Under the pieces are notes generated by a model, which ran no database searches, was not told where the DNA came from, and saw only the letters and a program-made list of their open reading frames with translations. Shown here in pieces: positions 16,917 to 26,409 of a stretch of 64,000 bases of DNA (position 1 is its first letter; each line of letters opens with the position of its first letter). Source of the DNA: Vibrio sp. STUT-A11 (GTDB taxonomy: Bacteria; Pseudomonadota; Gammaproteobacteria; Enterobacterales; Vibrionaceae); contig NZ_AP026763.1 of NCBI RefSeq assembly GCF_026000435.1, positions 1,178,001-1,242,000 of the forward strand. The letters run 5' to 3'. A program made the position numbers and the translations under genes.

Positions 16917-19253
16917 TTATCGACGCTTAGGTTTGCGCTGACCCGCTGGTTTACCCTGAGCTTGAGGGCGACCCTGACCTTGTGGCTTACCACCATTCGG
17001 GCGGTTTGAGTTAGAGCCTGGGCGCTGGCCGTTGTTATTGCCACGACCTTGACCACCTTGCGTTTTACCTGCGCCATTGCGGTTGCCAGAAGGCTTGCCG
17101 TCACGAGAACCACCTTCAGAGCGTTTCTCTAGGTGGCCACCAAAACCAGGCTGGTTCTTGGTGTGCTTCGTCGCAAAGCGGTTTGCACCATGGCGGCCGG
17201 ATTTACGTCGCTGGGCTGGTGTTTGCGCATCAATGTCTTCAGCCGGGACCAAACAGGTGGCTTTGTCACCAATCAGATGTTTTTTGCCCATGCTGATCAG
17301 TGCTTCACGGATCATTGGCCAGTTTGCCGGATCGTGGTAACGCAGCAGAGCTTTGTGCAGACGACGCTGACGCTCACCTTTAGCGACGGGAATGTCTTCA
17401 CGCTGTTTGTATTTCACGCGTTTCAGAGGGTTAGTCTCTGAGTAGTACATTGATGTTGCGTTACACATTGGCGATGGGTAGAAGTTTTGTACCTGGTCAC
17501 ACTCAAAGTTGTTCTTCTTCAACCAAAGAGCAAGGTTCAGCATATCTTCATCTTCAGTGCCCGGGTGTGCAGAGATAAAGTAAGGGATAAGATACTGTTT
17601 CTTACCAGCTTCAGCACTGTACTTCTCGAACATTTCTTTGAAGCGGTCGTACGTGCCCATACCTGGTTTCATCATCAGATCCAGAGGGCCTTTTTCAGTA
17701 TGTTCAGGTGCAATCTTCAAGTAACCACCAACGTGGTGAGTCACCAACTCTTTCACGTATTCTGGTGACTCAATCGCAAGATCGTAACGTACGCCCGACG
17801 CTACCATTACCTTCTTCACGCCTTCAACCTTACGCGCTTCGCGGTAAAGGTCGATGGTGTGTTTGTGGTCGGTGTTCAGCTTGTTACAGATACCCGGGAA
17901 CACACAAGAAGGGCGACGACAGTTCGCTTCCGCTTTCGGATCTTTACAACCCAGACGGTACATGTTCGCTGTAGGGCCACCAAGATCGGAAATCGTGCCG
18001 GTAAAGCCTGGAACTTTGTCGCGAATTTCTTCTATCTCGTTAATGATCGATTCTTTAGAACGGTTCTGGATGATGCGTCCTTCGTGCTCGGTAATCGAAC
18101 AGAATGAACAACCACCAAAACAGCCGCGCATGATATTCACCGATGTTTTGATCATGTCATACGCAGGGATTTTCGCCTTACCATACATAGGGTGAGGGAC
18201 ACGTGCGTATGGTAAACCAAACACAAAGTCCATCTCTTCTGTGGTCAACGGGATCGGGGCTTGGTTAACCCATAGTTCACGGTCGCCATGGCGTTGAATC
18301 AACGCACGTCCAGAGTATGGGTTAGTTTCCAGGTGCATGACACGGCTTGCGTGCGCATACAGAATACGGTCGTTATTGAGTTTCTCGAAGTGAGGTAAAC
18401 GTACCGCAGTGGTTTTAGCATCATGACGTGACGGACGAATAGTGATTGGTTGCGCCGCGGCAGGTTCGTCTTTCTTGGTGTCGCACTGCGTTTCTACCTC
18501 GTAAGGGTTCTTAGGTACGAACGCTTCTTTCCGTGGTTTTTCAATACGAGACGAGTCGATGATGGTATAGCTGTCTGGTGCTGCAGGCAGGTTAACCGCT
18601 GTACCACGAATGTTCGTCATGTCAGAAATATTTTCGCCGTTTGCAATACGGTGTGCCACTTCAACCAGTGCACGCTCAGCATTACCAAATAACAAAATGT
18701 CGGCTTTCGCATCAAACAAAATCGAGCGACGAACTTTATCTGACCAGTAGTCATAGTGCGCAACGCGTCGTAAGCTGGCTTCAATACCACCTAGTACGAT
18801 AGGCACTTCTTTATAGGCTTCACGACAACGCTGTGAATAAACTAAGGTCGCGCGGTCAGGACGTTTACCACCTTCGTTATTCGGTGTGTACGCATCATCG
18901 TGGCGAAGTTTTTTATCTGCGGTGTAGCGGTTGATCATGGAGTCCATGTTACCCGCTGTGATCCCAAAGAACAGGTTCGGCTTGCCAAGCTGCATGAAGG
19001 CATCTTTGTTTTGCCATTCTGGTTGAGCAATGATACCGACGCGGAAGCCTTGTGCTTCTAATAGACGGCCAATGATCGCCATACCAAAGCTTGGGTGATC
19101 CACATAGGCATCCCCTGTCACGATGATAATGTCACAGCTATCCCATCCTAGGGCATCCATTTCTTTGCGGCTGGTCGGCAAGAAAGGTGCCGAACCAAAA
19201 CACTCGGCCCAGTATTTTTTGTACTCATGAATAGGAGTGATGTTATTGGTCAT
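16917..19253 (-). CDS. ygiQ: YgiQ-family radical SAM protein with Arg/Gly-rich tail
   Basis: A 778-residue protein of the YgiQ (UPF0313) radical-SAM family. The cobalamin-binding-like N-terminal domain starts near residue 40 (IIIVTGDAYVDHPSFG). The SAM-binding [4Fe-4S] motif is Cys378-x3-Cys382-x2-Cys385 in RGCFGGCSFCSI. The C-terminal segment from about 690 is low-complexity, rich in Gly, Asn, Gln, Arg, Lys and Pro with several RG and GR pairs, and is likely disordered and nucleic-acid-binding. The biochemical function of the family is not known to me. Confidence 0.9.
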   Translation of the reverse strand: MTNNITPIHEYKKYWAECFGSAPFLPTSRKEMDALGWDSCDIIIVTGDAYVDHPSFGMAIIGRLLEAQGFRVGIIAQPEWQNKDAFMQLGKPNLFFGITAGNMDSMINRYTADKKLRHDDAYTPNNEGGKRPDRATLVYSQRCREAYKEVPIVLGGIEASLRRVAHYDYWSDKVRRSILFDAKADILLFGNAERALVEVAHRIANGENISDMTNIRGTAVNLPAAPDSYTIIDSSRIEKPRKEAFVPKNPYEVETQCDTKKDEPAAAQPITIRPSRHDAKTTAVRLPHFEKLNNDRILYAHASRVMHLETNPYSGRALIQRHGDRELWVNQAPIPLTTEEMDFVFGLPYARVPHPMYGKAKIPAYDMIKTSVNIMRGCFGGCSFCSITEHEGRIIQNRSKESIINEIEEIRDKVPGFTGTISDLGGPTANMYRLGCKDPKAEANCRRPSCVFPGICNKLNTDHKHTIDLYREARKVEGVKKVMVASGVRYDLAIESPEYVKELVTHHVGGYLKIAPEHTEKGPLDLMMKPGMGTYDRFKEMFEKYSAEAGKKQYLIPYFISAHPGTEDEDMLNLALWLKKNNFECDQVQNFYPSPMCNATSMYYSETNPLKRVKYKQREDIPVAKGERQRRLHKALLRYHDPANWPMIREALISMGKKHLIGDKATCLVPAEDIDAQTPAQRRKSGRHGANRFATKHTKNQPGFGGHLEKRSEGGSRDGKPSGNRNGAGKTQGGQGRGNNNGQRPGSNSNRPNGGKPQGQGRPQAQGKPAGQRKPKRR

Positions 19254-19598
19254 ATTTTGCTCTCTGTTCCAGGGAGCGCGAATTATAGCGATTTGATGAT
19301 CAGGTATCTATACCAAACTTGTTTATTCAAGCTTAGTTCATCGAGTTTTATTTGGATTGTAAAAACTCGACGGACTTCTCAATGAATTTTTATCTACGAT
19401 TACCCCAAAGCCCTTATAGTTATTAGGGTCTTGGTGTGAGGTGTCCCAATATTAATACAACCAATAAGCAACTAATCCCTTATTGTGGTTCACGTTTATA
19501 ATCAGATTATACACAGCAATATTGAGAGTCAGGCAGCTACGTCAGTCGCATTTAGCCACTGCATTCGAAGTTAGGGTTTAAGAAGGAAGGGCTAGGTA
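19254..19598. other. Intergenic region between ygiQ and the EAL gene
   Basis: 345 bp between divergent genes, AT-rich. I see no RNA gene or clear operator. A GAAGGAAGG lies 12-20 nt before the EAL start and may be its ribosome-binding region. Confidence 0.4.
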
Positions 19599-20951
19599 AT
19601 GGGTGAGTCAGCAACGGTAACACATAGAAGGGTATTGATGTGGATGAACAACGATAGCGAACAGGAGCGAGACTGGCTCTCGTTTTTGCCAACAAGAGAC
19701 CAATTTGAAAACAAACTGGAACACTTTGCTAGAGAGAGTGGCCATAAAGATCTTAATATTATTATGACCTTGAGGCCTAACTTCAGTCAGCATGGCTTGT
19801 TGGAGCAGCAGCTAGGTTTTGCTGATTTTATCGTGCGAAGTCGCTATACAAAGTTGGCTGGTCAGCTAACTAGAAATGTATTTGTGGTGTGTTTGCAAAC
19901 ACCATATTGCCAGTGGTTGAGCACCATCAAATTGATAGAAGTGGCGATGAAGGGTTTTTTCAGCGAATTAAAAAGTGAGATGGGAACAAGGGTGCATGAC
20001 ACTATTGTCGAGGGACAAACAGGTGTGTCTGTTCTTGGTTATGATACGAGTAGCCCTAAAAAGGCATTGGCTATGGCTGTTCAAACCATGGTGTCGTCCA
20101 GAGTTGGTGAAAGCGGATACTTCAATTTTCACAATAGCCTGTTGCATACGGAGCTGTTAAAACGCCAGCAATTGGAAACCTTCCTGCAAAAGAAAATCGA
20201 TGGTGAACTTGTGGATGTGTATTTTCAGCCGATTGTAGACACCTACACTGGTAAAGTCACGAAATTTGAAGCGCTGGCGCGGTTTCACCATAAAAACAGC
20301 AGTTACACGACTCAAGAGATGATTTCGGTCATTGAAGACCTCGAATTGATTGCAGAGTTGGATGACATGGTTTGCCGAATTGCACTCGAGCGTTGGTCTG
20401 AATTACAACGCTTCTATGGCGATGATGTAGGGATTTCGATTAATCGTTCTCTCAATACTAAGTTAGATGTATTACAAGTGTTGCAGCGTTCATTAGATTT
20501 GATTAAATCCAGCAGCGTCAATCCTGAACTGGTGACATTAGAATTAACCGAATCGGCTTATTTTGAACAAGATGAAACGCATACTCAAGCCTTGAAGCAG
20601 ATCAGGCAAGAAGGGATCAAAATCGCCATTGATGATTTTGGTACCGGCTACGCTTCTTTTTCTTATCTTGGAAAAGGACAGTTTGATCTACTCAAAATTG
20701 ACCGTAAGTTCGTGGCGGATATTCATGAGGGAAGCAGTCATTATTACATTGTCAAAATGATCACCGAACTTGCTCACCAATTGGGAGTAAAAGTGATTGC
20801 AGAAGGCGTCGAGCAAGTACAAGAGCGGCGTATTCTGGCCGACCTTGGGGTCGATTATCTTCAAGGGTATTTGTTTTCCCCGGCGGTGCCAGCCACGGAT
20901 CTGAAGCAAGCTAAATATTGCCAGAGCTTATTTAGCTTGGGCTCGGGGTAA
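19599..20951 (+). CDS. EAL-domain cyclic-di-GMP phosphodiesterase
   Basis: A 450-residue soluble protein. The C-terminal EAL domain (about 190-445) keeps the residues expected of an active enzyme: FEALAR (Glu224), the Asn in ISINRS, LELTES, DDFGTGYASF, LKIDRKFV, IAEGVE and LQGYLFSPA. It should hydrolyse c-di-GMP to pGpG. The N-terminal half (about 20-180) has no GG(D/E)EF signature and may be a degenerate GGDEF or another sensory domain. No transmembrane helix is seen. Vibrios use many such proteins to switch between motility and biofilm; the specific role is unknown. Confidence 0.88.
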   Translation: MGESATVTHRRVLMWMNNDSEQERDWLSFLPTRDQFENKLEHFARESGHKDLNIIMTLRPNFSQHGLLEQQLGFADFIVRSRYTKLAGQLTRNVFVVCLQTPYCQWLSTIKLIEVAMKGFFSELKSEMGTRVHDTIVEGQTGVSVLGYDTSSPKKALAMAVQTMVSSRVGESGYFNFHNSLLHTELLKRQQLETFLQKKIDGELVDVYFQPIVDTYTGKVTKFEALARFHHKNSSYTTQEMISVIEDLELIAELDDMVCRIALERWSELQRFYGDDVGISINRSLNTKLDVLQVLQRSLDLIKSSSVNPELVTLELTESAYFEQDETHTQALKQIRQEGIKIAIDDFGTGYASFSYLGKGQFDLLKIDRKFVADIHEGSSHYYIVKMITELAHQLGVKVIAEGVEQVQERRILADLGVDYLQGYLFSPAVPATDLKQAKYCQSLFSLGSG

Positions 20952-21108
20952 GGAAAGCCTCTGCCTTCTGTACGTAATCAGAAAATGCTGTAAAAGTGAG
21001 TTCGAAAGGCGAACAGAGCCGATGAATGGCCCTATAGGGTTTAGGTGGTTTGGCGATAGGTGATTTGTTATTATCGCCACCCCAAACGACTTTTGAGCTT
21101 GCTACATC

Positions 21109-21795
21109 ATGATTCAACAATTGCTGGTTACTTTTCCTCCGATGTTATTTGGCGCACAAGCGCTACTGACTTTGCTTTTAATCAAGGGCGATATTTGTCC
21201 GGGTCAGCGGGGTCGTCTGCACAAAATGTTACCTGCAATAGGAGTAATGTGGCTGGCAGTGGCATCATTGCGCATTGAGGCGTTTATGGTGGTGTTTGCG
21301 ATCTTCTATTTCTATTCTCAGGTTCAGACCAAAAAAACGCGTGAGAAAGGACCAATTTGGGCACTGCACCTAGCGAATGGTTTGGCGTTTGCCTATGTCA
21401 GCATTCAAGTATTTGAACAGGCTAACTGGCCAGCAGCGTTTGCAATGGCGCTCATGATCTTCTTTCTGGGGGCTTCATTCTCTCAACTGCTACTTACGAT
21501 TGCGCGTAGCCGTTTACAAGCGTTTCATAAAATCTTACCAGTAACCGGTATTGTATCTGGTATGTTGTTGGTGATTGCGACGCTGTTTTCCTCTTATCAG
21601 TTGGATGAGGCTGCATTGAGTACCGCAACTCAACCAATACTCATTGCCTTGGCGATGTTGATCTCTTCTATTGTGGTTTGGTGTTGGCATATTTTCACCC
21701 ATAAAACCCCTGAGAAAGTGCAGCTTAGTATCGCCTTCTTATTTGCAGTTGTTTCTATGACAAGCCTGCAAAGTTTATTTGCATTAGTCGCTTAA
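21109..21795 (+). CDS. Inner-membrane protein of unknown function
   Basis: A 228-residue protein with about seven hydrophobic helices, short loops and a few basic residues in the loops (TKKTREK at about 75). I do not recognise the family. It lies 157 nt after the EAL gene on the same strand and may be an independent unit. The clean frame, start and membrane pattern support a real gene. Confidence 0.65.
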   Translation: MIQQLLVTFPPMLFGAQALLTLLLIKGDICPGQRGRLHKMLPAIGVMWLAVASLRIEAFMVVFAIFYFYSQVQTKKTREKGPIWALHLANGLAFAYVSIQVFEQANWPAAFAMALMIFFLGASFSQLLLTIARSRLQAFHKILPVTGIVSGMLLVIATLFSSYQLDEAALSTATQPILIALAMLISSIVVWCWHIFTHKTPEKVQLSIAFLFAVVSMTSLQSLFALVA

Positions 21796-21923
21796 CATCC
21801 TGTCAGTGAGTTCACGTTATAGAGTGGGCTCACTTTAAATTCGCCAGATTATGTCTACGCTGTATATATACCCGGTCACTTGAGGTTATTGGGGTATAAA
21901 CCTTGTCGAAGAGGAGTGTCGCG

Positions 21924-22124
21924 ATGGATTTAAGCAATGTAGGTAATCTGGATAGCATTATTCTGTTAGGTATCGTCAACGAAAAACTACGCTTAGAGTG
22001 TGACAGTTTTGACGAATTAGTCTCGACTTATGAAATGGATACAGAGTCGGTAGTAGGCAAGCTGGATATGCTTGGCTACCAGTACGACCCGCTCACCAAT
22101 CAATTCAAATCGTACCAACGCTAA
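21924..22124 (+). CDS. DUF4250 small protein
   Basis: A 66-residue acidic protein resembling the DUF4250 group: an N-terminal LDSIILLGIVNEKLRLE helix, a short central helix and a C-terminal MLGYQYDPLTNQF motif. The ATG at 21924 is chosen because GAGGAG lies at 21911-21916; a TTG at 21903 would lie upstream of that site. The function is unknown. Confidence 0.75.
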   Translation: MDLSNVGNLDSIILLGIVNEKLRLECDSFDELVSTYEMDTESVVGKLDMLGYQYDPLTNQFKSYQR

Positions 22125-22146
22125 GACCGTACGATTTCTCCCTTTA

Positions 22147-23058
22147 TTAAGCCATTTTGATGCCATCAAGGTGGCTTTTACATTGTTGTCTTGCGGTTGC
22201 GAAAAACGCCTGTAAATAGCGTTTGTCTTTCTCTGAGTTTCGCACAGCAGCAAACAGACGACGCCACAACCCATCGCCAAATGGCTTACTGGTAATTAAT
22301 CCTTGTCGAGAAAACTCTGAAATTGCCCAGTTTGGCAGTGCAGCAACCCCTAATCCAGCCGATACCATTTGTACTAACATCAATGTGTTGTCTGCTTGCT
22401 TCCACTTAGCTGGCTCCACACCGGCTGGTTGTAAGAAGTGTTTAACCACATCAAGCCGTTGTTTTTGCACTGGATAAGAGAGCATGGTTTGATCGGCAAG
22501 ATCTTGCGGATCAATAATCGCTTTATCAGCCAGTGGATGGCTGGTGGACGTGATCAGGCGCATTTCGAAATCAAACAGAGGCTCGTAATGGACCTCTGAA
22601 CGTGGCTGAATATCCGAAGTAATAACCAGATCCAGTTCTCCGGCGAGTAGGGCGGGCAAAGGTTCAAACCCAAAGCCTGAAGAAAAGTCCAACGTCACGC
22701 TAGGCCACGCCAGTTGGTACTCCTTAAGTGCAGGCATCAGCCATTGAAAGCAGGAATGGCATTCGATAGCCATGTGCAATCGGCCATTAACGTCTTCTTT
22801 CAAACTTGCCAGTTCATTCTCTGCTCTAGCGAGTTTCGGTAAGATCTCTTCAGCAAGGCGCAATAGAATTTCACCTTCGGAAGTGAATTTTACCGGACGG
22901 GTTTTCCTTAGAAACAACTGCCCACCAATGCGAGACTCCAAATCCTTAATTTGGTGCGAAAGAGCGGATTGAGTCAAATGCAAAGCGGTTGCAGTTGCAG
23001 TCAGTGAACCTGTATCTCGAAGCGAGGTAATGGTACGTAAGTGTTTTAGCTCTATCAT
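22147..23058 (-). CDS. metR: LysR-family activator of methionine genes
   Basis: A 303-residue LysR regulator that activates metE and other methionine genes with homocysteine as co-effector (family knowledge). The N-terminal HTH includes TATATALHLTQSALSHQIKD, followed by the effector domain with the MetR-like HSCFQWLMPAL segment. It is divergent from metE, the conserved enterobacterial and Vibrio arrangement. A MetR-type site overlaps its own start codon, which suggests autorepression. Confidence 0.92.
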   Translation of the reverse strand: MIELKHLRTITSLRDTGSLTATATALHLTQSALSHQIKDLESRIGGQLFLRKTRPVKFTSEGEILLRLAEEILPKLARAENELASLKEDVNGRLHMAIECHSCFQWLMPALKEYQLAWPSVTLDFSSGFGFEPLPALLAGELDLVITSDIQPRSEVHYEPLFDFEMRLITSTSHPLADKAIIDPQDLADQTMLSYPVQKQRLDVVKHFLQPAGVEPAKWKQADNTLMLVQMVSAGLGVAALPNWAISEFSRQGLITSKPFGDGLWRRLFAAVRNSEKDKRYLQAFFATARQQCKSHLDGIKMA

Positions 23059-23070
23059 GAATCTCTTTCA
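23058..23070. promoter_or_regulatory. MetR binding site
   Basis: TGAATCTCTTTCA fits the MetR consensus TGAA-N5-TTCA exactly. It overlaps the metR start codon (23056-23058), in the metR-metE gap, a position suited to repression of metR. Confidence 0.7.
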
Positions 23071-23124
23071 TCCTTTAATGCTCGCCATGAACTCTACTAA
23101 CTTAACCGTAAAATATAGATATGT

Positions 23125-23140
23125 AAACGTCTAGACGTCC
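23125..23140. promoter_or_regulatory. Tandem MetJ boxes upstream of metE
   Basis: Two adjacent 8-bp units, AAACGTCT and AGACGTCC, each match the MetJ consensus AGACGTCT at 7 of 8 positions. They lie about 180-195 nt before the metE ATG, so S-adenosylmethionine-dependent repression of the metR-metE region is likely. Confidence 0.75.
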
Positions 23141-23319
23141 ATTTGTTTGAGTTAACGGTTTGTTTCTTCGATGCATGATGAATTTTTTTAATAATCAAGT
23201 TGAATATTTGGACCTTGTTCAATTCGCGTCAGAGAGAGATAGTTTAGCCATCCAGACATCCTGAAGTTCAAGCCAGAGATGTTCTGACCCAGATAAACTG
23301 AATAATAAGGACTAGGGAA

Positions 23320-25602
23320 ATGGCAACAACGACACACATACTTGGCTACCCACGCATTGGGGAAAAACGTGAACTGAAATTTGCACAAGAGAAATACTGG
23401 CGTGGAGAGATCGATCAAGCACAACTCAAACAGGTTGGTGCAGAGTTGCGAGCAAAAAACTGGCAAGTACAACACGATGCAGGTTTGAGCTTTGTCACTG
23501 CCGGCGACTTTGCTTGGTACGATCACGTACTGACAACCACACTGTTGCTAGGTCACGTGCCAAAACGCCATGCTGAGGGCACACCTAACCTTGATACCTT
23601 ATTCAAGGTTGGCCGAGGTCAATCGCAGGCTGGTTGTGGATGTGCAGGTGCTGCTGCTTCTGATATGACTAAATGGTTCAATACTAACTACCATTACATT
23701 GTGCCGGAATTTAGCAAAGACGATACGTTTGAGGTAAGTTGGCCACAGCTATTTGAGGAAGTCAGTGAAGCCGTTAATGCAGGATACAATGTTAAGCCTG
23801 TGCTACTTGGGCCATTAAGCTACCTGTACTTGGGCAAAGAAGTTGAAGAAGGCTTTGATCGCTTATCTCTGTTACCAAGATTGCTCACAGCATACCAAGC
23901 GATTTTGGCGAAATTGGCCGATCAGGGTGTGGAGTGGGTACAAATCGATGAGCCAATTCTGTCGCTTGAGCTGGAAAGTCAATGGGCGGATGCCTTTAAA
24001 CTGGCTTACCAAATCATCCGCAGCGATGTAAAAGTTCTTCTGACAACTTACTTTGATTCTGTCACTGATACACTGAACAAAATTGTTGAGCTACCTGTTG
24101 ATGGTTTACATATCGACCTTTCTGCAGCTCCAGAGCAGCTGGATGATGTTGTGGAAAAACTACCCGAAGGTTGGGTGTTGTCAGTGGGGGTTGTCAACGG
24201 GCGTAACGTTTGGCGAGCAGATCTGAGTGCACAACTGGCGTGCTTACAACCGGTAAAAGAGAAGCTAGGTGATAAGCTGTGGGTTGCGAGTTCATGTTCT
24301 TTACTGCACAGCCCGGTTGATCTAGAGCTTGAAACGACGCTGAGTGAAGAAGTAAAAAGCTGGTTCGCCTTTGCTAAACAGAAAGTTACCGAGGTAGCTC
24401 TGCTAGGTAAAGCTCTGGACGGCGATCAAAATGCGATACTGGCATGCGATACTAACAGTCAGCCAATCAATGCGCGTAAAATGGCGACACACGTTAATAA
24501 ACCTCAAGTGCAGGCACGTATCAATCGCATCACAGCGGATCTAACACAACGCAGTGCCCCTTATCCTGAACGTGCTGCTCATCAGGCAGAGGTTTTGGGT
24601 TTACCTTTATTGCCAACTACAACGATCGGTTCTTTCCCGCAAACCGGTGAGATCCGCGTGCAGCGTAGCGCTTATCGAACTGGTCAACTCTCTGAGTCAG
24701 ACTATGTTACGGCACTGAAAGGACATATTGCTGATGCGGTGAAACGTCAGGAAGCGTTGGATCTGGATGTGTTGGTGCATGGTGAGGCTGAGCGTAACGA
24801 TATGGTTGAGTACTTCGCAGAAAATCTGGCTGGTTTCCAAACGACCAAATTCGGTTGGGTGCAGAGCTACGGTTCTCGCTGCGTAAAACCTGCGATTGTC
24901 GTTGCCGATATTGAGCGAGAAAAACCAATCACGGTTGAGTGGTCTACGTATGCACAATCCCTGACCAGCAAACAAATGAAAGGGATGCTGACTGGTCCGG
25001 TTACGATTCTGTGTTGGACATTCCCACGTGAAGACATTACACGCAAGGAAATCACTCAGCAATTGGCGTTAGCGCTGAGAGATGAAGTTTCTGATTTGCA
25101 AAATGCTGGCATTAATATCATCCAGATTGACGAGCCTGCTATTCGTGAGGGGTTACCACTTAAGAAACGTGATCATAAGGCGTATCTGGAATGGGCTGTA
25201 GATGCGTTTAAGATTTCAGCAGGCAACGCGAAGCCAGAAACACAGATTCATACTCATATGTGTTACAGCGAGTTCAATGAAATCATCGATTCTGTTGCCG
25301 CGCTGGATGCGGATGTGATTACGATTGAAACGTCACGTTCGAATATGGAGTTACTGAAAGCATTTGAAGAGTTTAACTATCCAAATGAAATCGGTCCTGG
25401 TGTTTATGATATTCACTCACCAAACATTCCAAGCGAAGAGTGGATAGAAGGCTTGATCAAGAAAGCGGCAGAAAAAACCCCTGTACAACGTTTATGGGTG
25501 AATCCAGATTGCGGTCTAAAAACACGCAACTGGGCAGAGACAGAAGCTGCGTTAGCTAACTTAGTCTCAGCGGCGAAAAAGCTGCGTACTGAACTAGCAT
25601 AA
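23320..25602 (+). CDS. metE: Cobalamin-independent methionine synthase
   Basis: A 760-residue enzyme that transfers the methyl group of 5-methyltetrahydropteroyltri-glutamate to homocysteine, the last step of methionine synthesis. It has two TIM-barrel-like halves. The C-terminal half starts with PTTTIGSFPQT and holds the zinc ligands in IHTHMCYSEF (His and Cys) and WVNPDCGLKTR (Cys). The length fits the family (about 753-760). The loop near residue 105 carries an extra Cys-rich GCGCAGAAA segment. It is preceded by AAGGA and followed by a terminator. Control by MetR and MetJ is supported by sites in the upstream gap. Confidence 0.96.
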   Translation: MATTTHILGYPRIGEKRELKFAQEKYWRGEIDQAQLKQVGAELRAKNWQVQHDAGLSFVTAGDFAWYDHVLTTTLLLGHVPKRHAEGTPNLDTLFKVGRGQSQAGCGCAGAAASDMTKWFNTNYHYIVPEFSKDDTFEVSWPQLFEEVSEAVNAGYNVKPVLLGPLSYLYLGKEVEEGFDRLSLLPRLLTAYQAILAKLADQGVEWVQIDEPILSLELESQWADAFKLAYQIIRSDVKVLLTTYFDSVTDTLNKIVELPVDGLHIDLSAAPEQLDDVVEKLPEGWVLSVGVVNGRNVWRADLSAQLACLQPVKEKLGDKLWVASSCSLLHSPVDLELETTLSEEVKSWFAFAKQKVTEVALLGKALDGDQNAILACDTNSQPINARKMATHVNKPQVQARINRITADLTQRSAPYPERAAHQAEVLGLPLLPTTTIGSFPQTGEIRVQRSAYRTGQLSESDYVTALKGHIADAVKRQEALDLDVLVHGEAERNDMVEYFAENLAGFQTTKFGWVQSYGSRCVKPAIVVADIEREKPITVEWSTYAQSLTSKQMKGMLTGPVTILCWTFPREDITRKEITQQLALALRDEVSDLQNAGINIIQIDEPAIREGLPLKKRDHKAYLEWAVDAFKISAGNAKPETQIHTHMCYSEFNEIIDSVAALDADVITIETSRSNMELLKAFEEFNYPNEIGPGVYDIHSPNIPSEEWIEGLIKKAAEKTPVQRLWVNPDCGLKTRNWAETEAALANLVSAAKKLRTELA

Positions 25603-25614
25603 ACAGTAATTAAA

Positions 25615-25645
25615 GAAAAAGCAGGGAATGAGTCCCTGCTTTTAA
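25615..25645 (+). terminator. Terminator after metE
   Basis: Stem AAAAGCAGGGA / TCCCTGCTTTT with a 5-nt loop, 14 nt past the metE stop. It could also serve the convergent lipoprotein gene. Confidence 0.85.
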
Positions 25646-25722
25646 ATATCTCTTAGCTTAACATTCAGTTGCGACAATCGGAGGTGACTAACACTGATCT
25701 AGCTTGCCAAATTACTGTGGTT

Positions 25723-26109
25723 TTAATTGCTACAGCGTTGTTCTGATATCAATTCGTCTGCCATCAATTGACCTCGTGTGTTACGAACTTTCACGCGATA
25801 CATCAATCCCATATTAATTTGATCACGAATCTCTGGTTTATGGCAGAAAGTATAGATACTGGAGTTAAGCACCTGTGCGAGCGGTTTTGCGCCCATTGCG
25901 CCATCGTTATAGATCATCATCAGTTCAATAACATTTTTGTTGGAGGAAACCCGCATGATTTTCAATGGCCCATATTCCATAGGCAACCCCGCAGAGAGAA
26001 CACCAGCACGATTCGATGCCATTAGTTCCAACTGACGCTCTTTATCAGCACTCGATGTACAACCAGTTAGCGCACTAAGCGCCAGAAAAAAACACAGCAA
26101 TTTTTTCAT
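25723..26109 (-). CDS. aspS: Type II secretion pilotin AspS (lipoprotein)
   Basis: A 128-residue lipoprotein with a lipobox (LSALTGC, Cys17). The mature part has the AspS-like pattern ASNRAGVLSAGLPMEYGP and IELMMIYNDGA, and a Cys pair (FCHKP and QRCSN) likely to form a disulfide. AspS takes the secretin GspD to the outer membrane in Vibrio. The location beside metE matches my recollection of V. cholerae, where AspS is VC1703 and MetE is VC1704. The other type II secretion genes are not in this window. It is the last gene of a leftward run, 3 nt after yciI. Confidence 0.82.
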   Translation of the reverse strand: MKKLLCFFLALSALTGCTSSADKERQLELMASNRAGVLSAGLPMEYGPLKIMRVSSNKNVIELMMIYNDGAMGAKPLAQVLNSSIYTFCHKPEIRDQINMGLMYRVKVRNTRGQLMADELISEQRCSN

Positions 26110-26112
26110 AAA

Positions 26113-26409
26113 TTAAAACACTTTCTTGAACGGTTTTACGATCACGTTTTCGTAAACGCCTGCCGCTACGTAAGGGTCTTTGTCTGCCCAGGCTTTTGCG
26201 TCTTCCAAACAATCAAACTCGGCTATGACGGTTGAACCAGTAAAGCCCGCTTCTCCCGGGTTATCAGAATCAATCGCTGGCATTGGGCCTGCGGTCAGAA
26301 GTCGTCCTTCATCCTGAAGTTGTTGTAAACGTTCTAGGTGTTGAGGGCGAACACTCATGCGTTTTTCTAATGAATTCTCGATATCCTGAGAAAAGATGAC
26401 ATACCACAT
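26113..26409 (-). CDS. yciI: YciI family protein
   Basis: A 98-residue YciI protein with a dimeric ferredoxin-like fold. The conserved putative active-site residues appear in RPQHLERLQ (His) and DKDPYVAAGVYE (Asp-Pro-Tyr). AAGGA lies 8 nt before the start. It lies with yciA and yciB as in enterobacteria. The biochemical role of YciI is not established. Confidence 0.9.
   Translation of the reverse strand: MWYVIFSQDIENSLEKRMSVRPQHLERLQQLQDEGRLLTAGPMPAIDSDNPGEAGFTGSTVIAEFDCLEDAKAWADKDPYVAAGVYENVIVKPFKKVF

Noticed and set aside
23141..23319. Possible cobalamin or SAM riboswitch before metE
   Set aside because: I found no B12-box-like sequence or conserved SAM-riboswitch core; only a short TTGAA/TTCAA pair is present.
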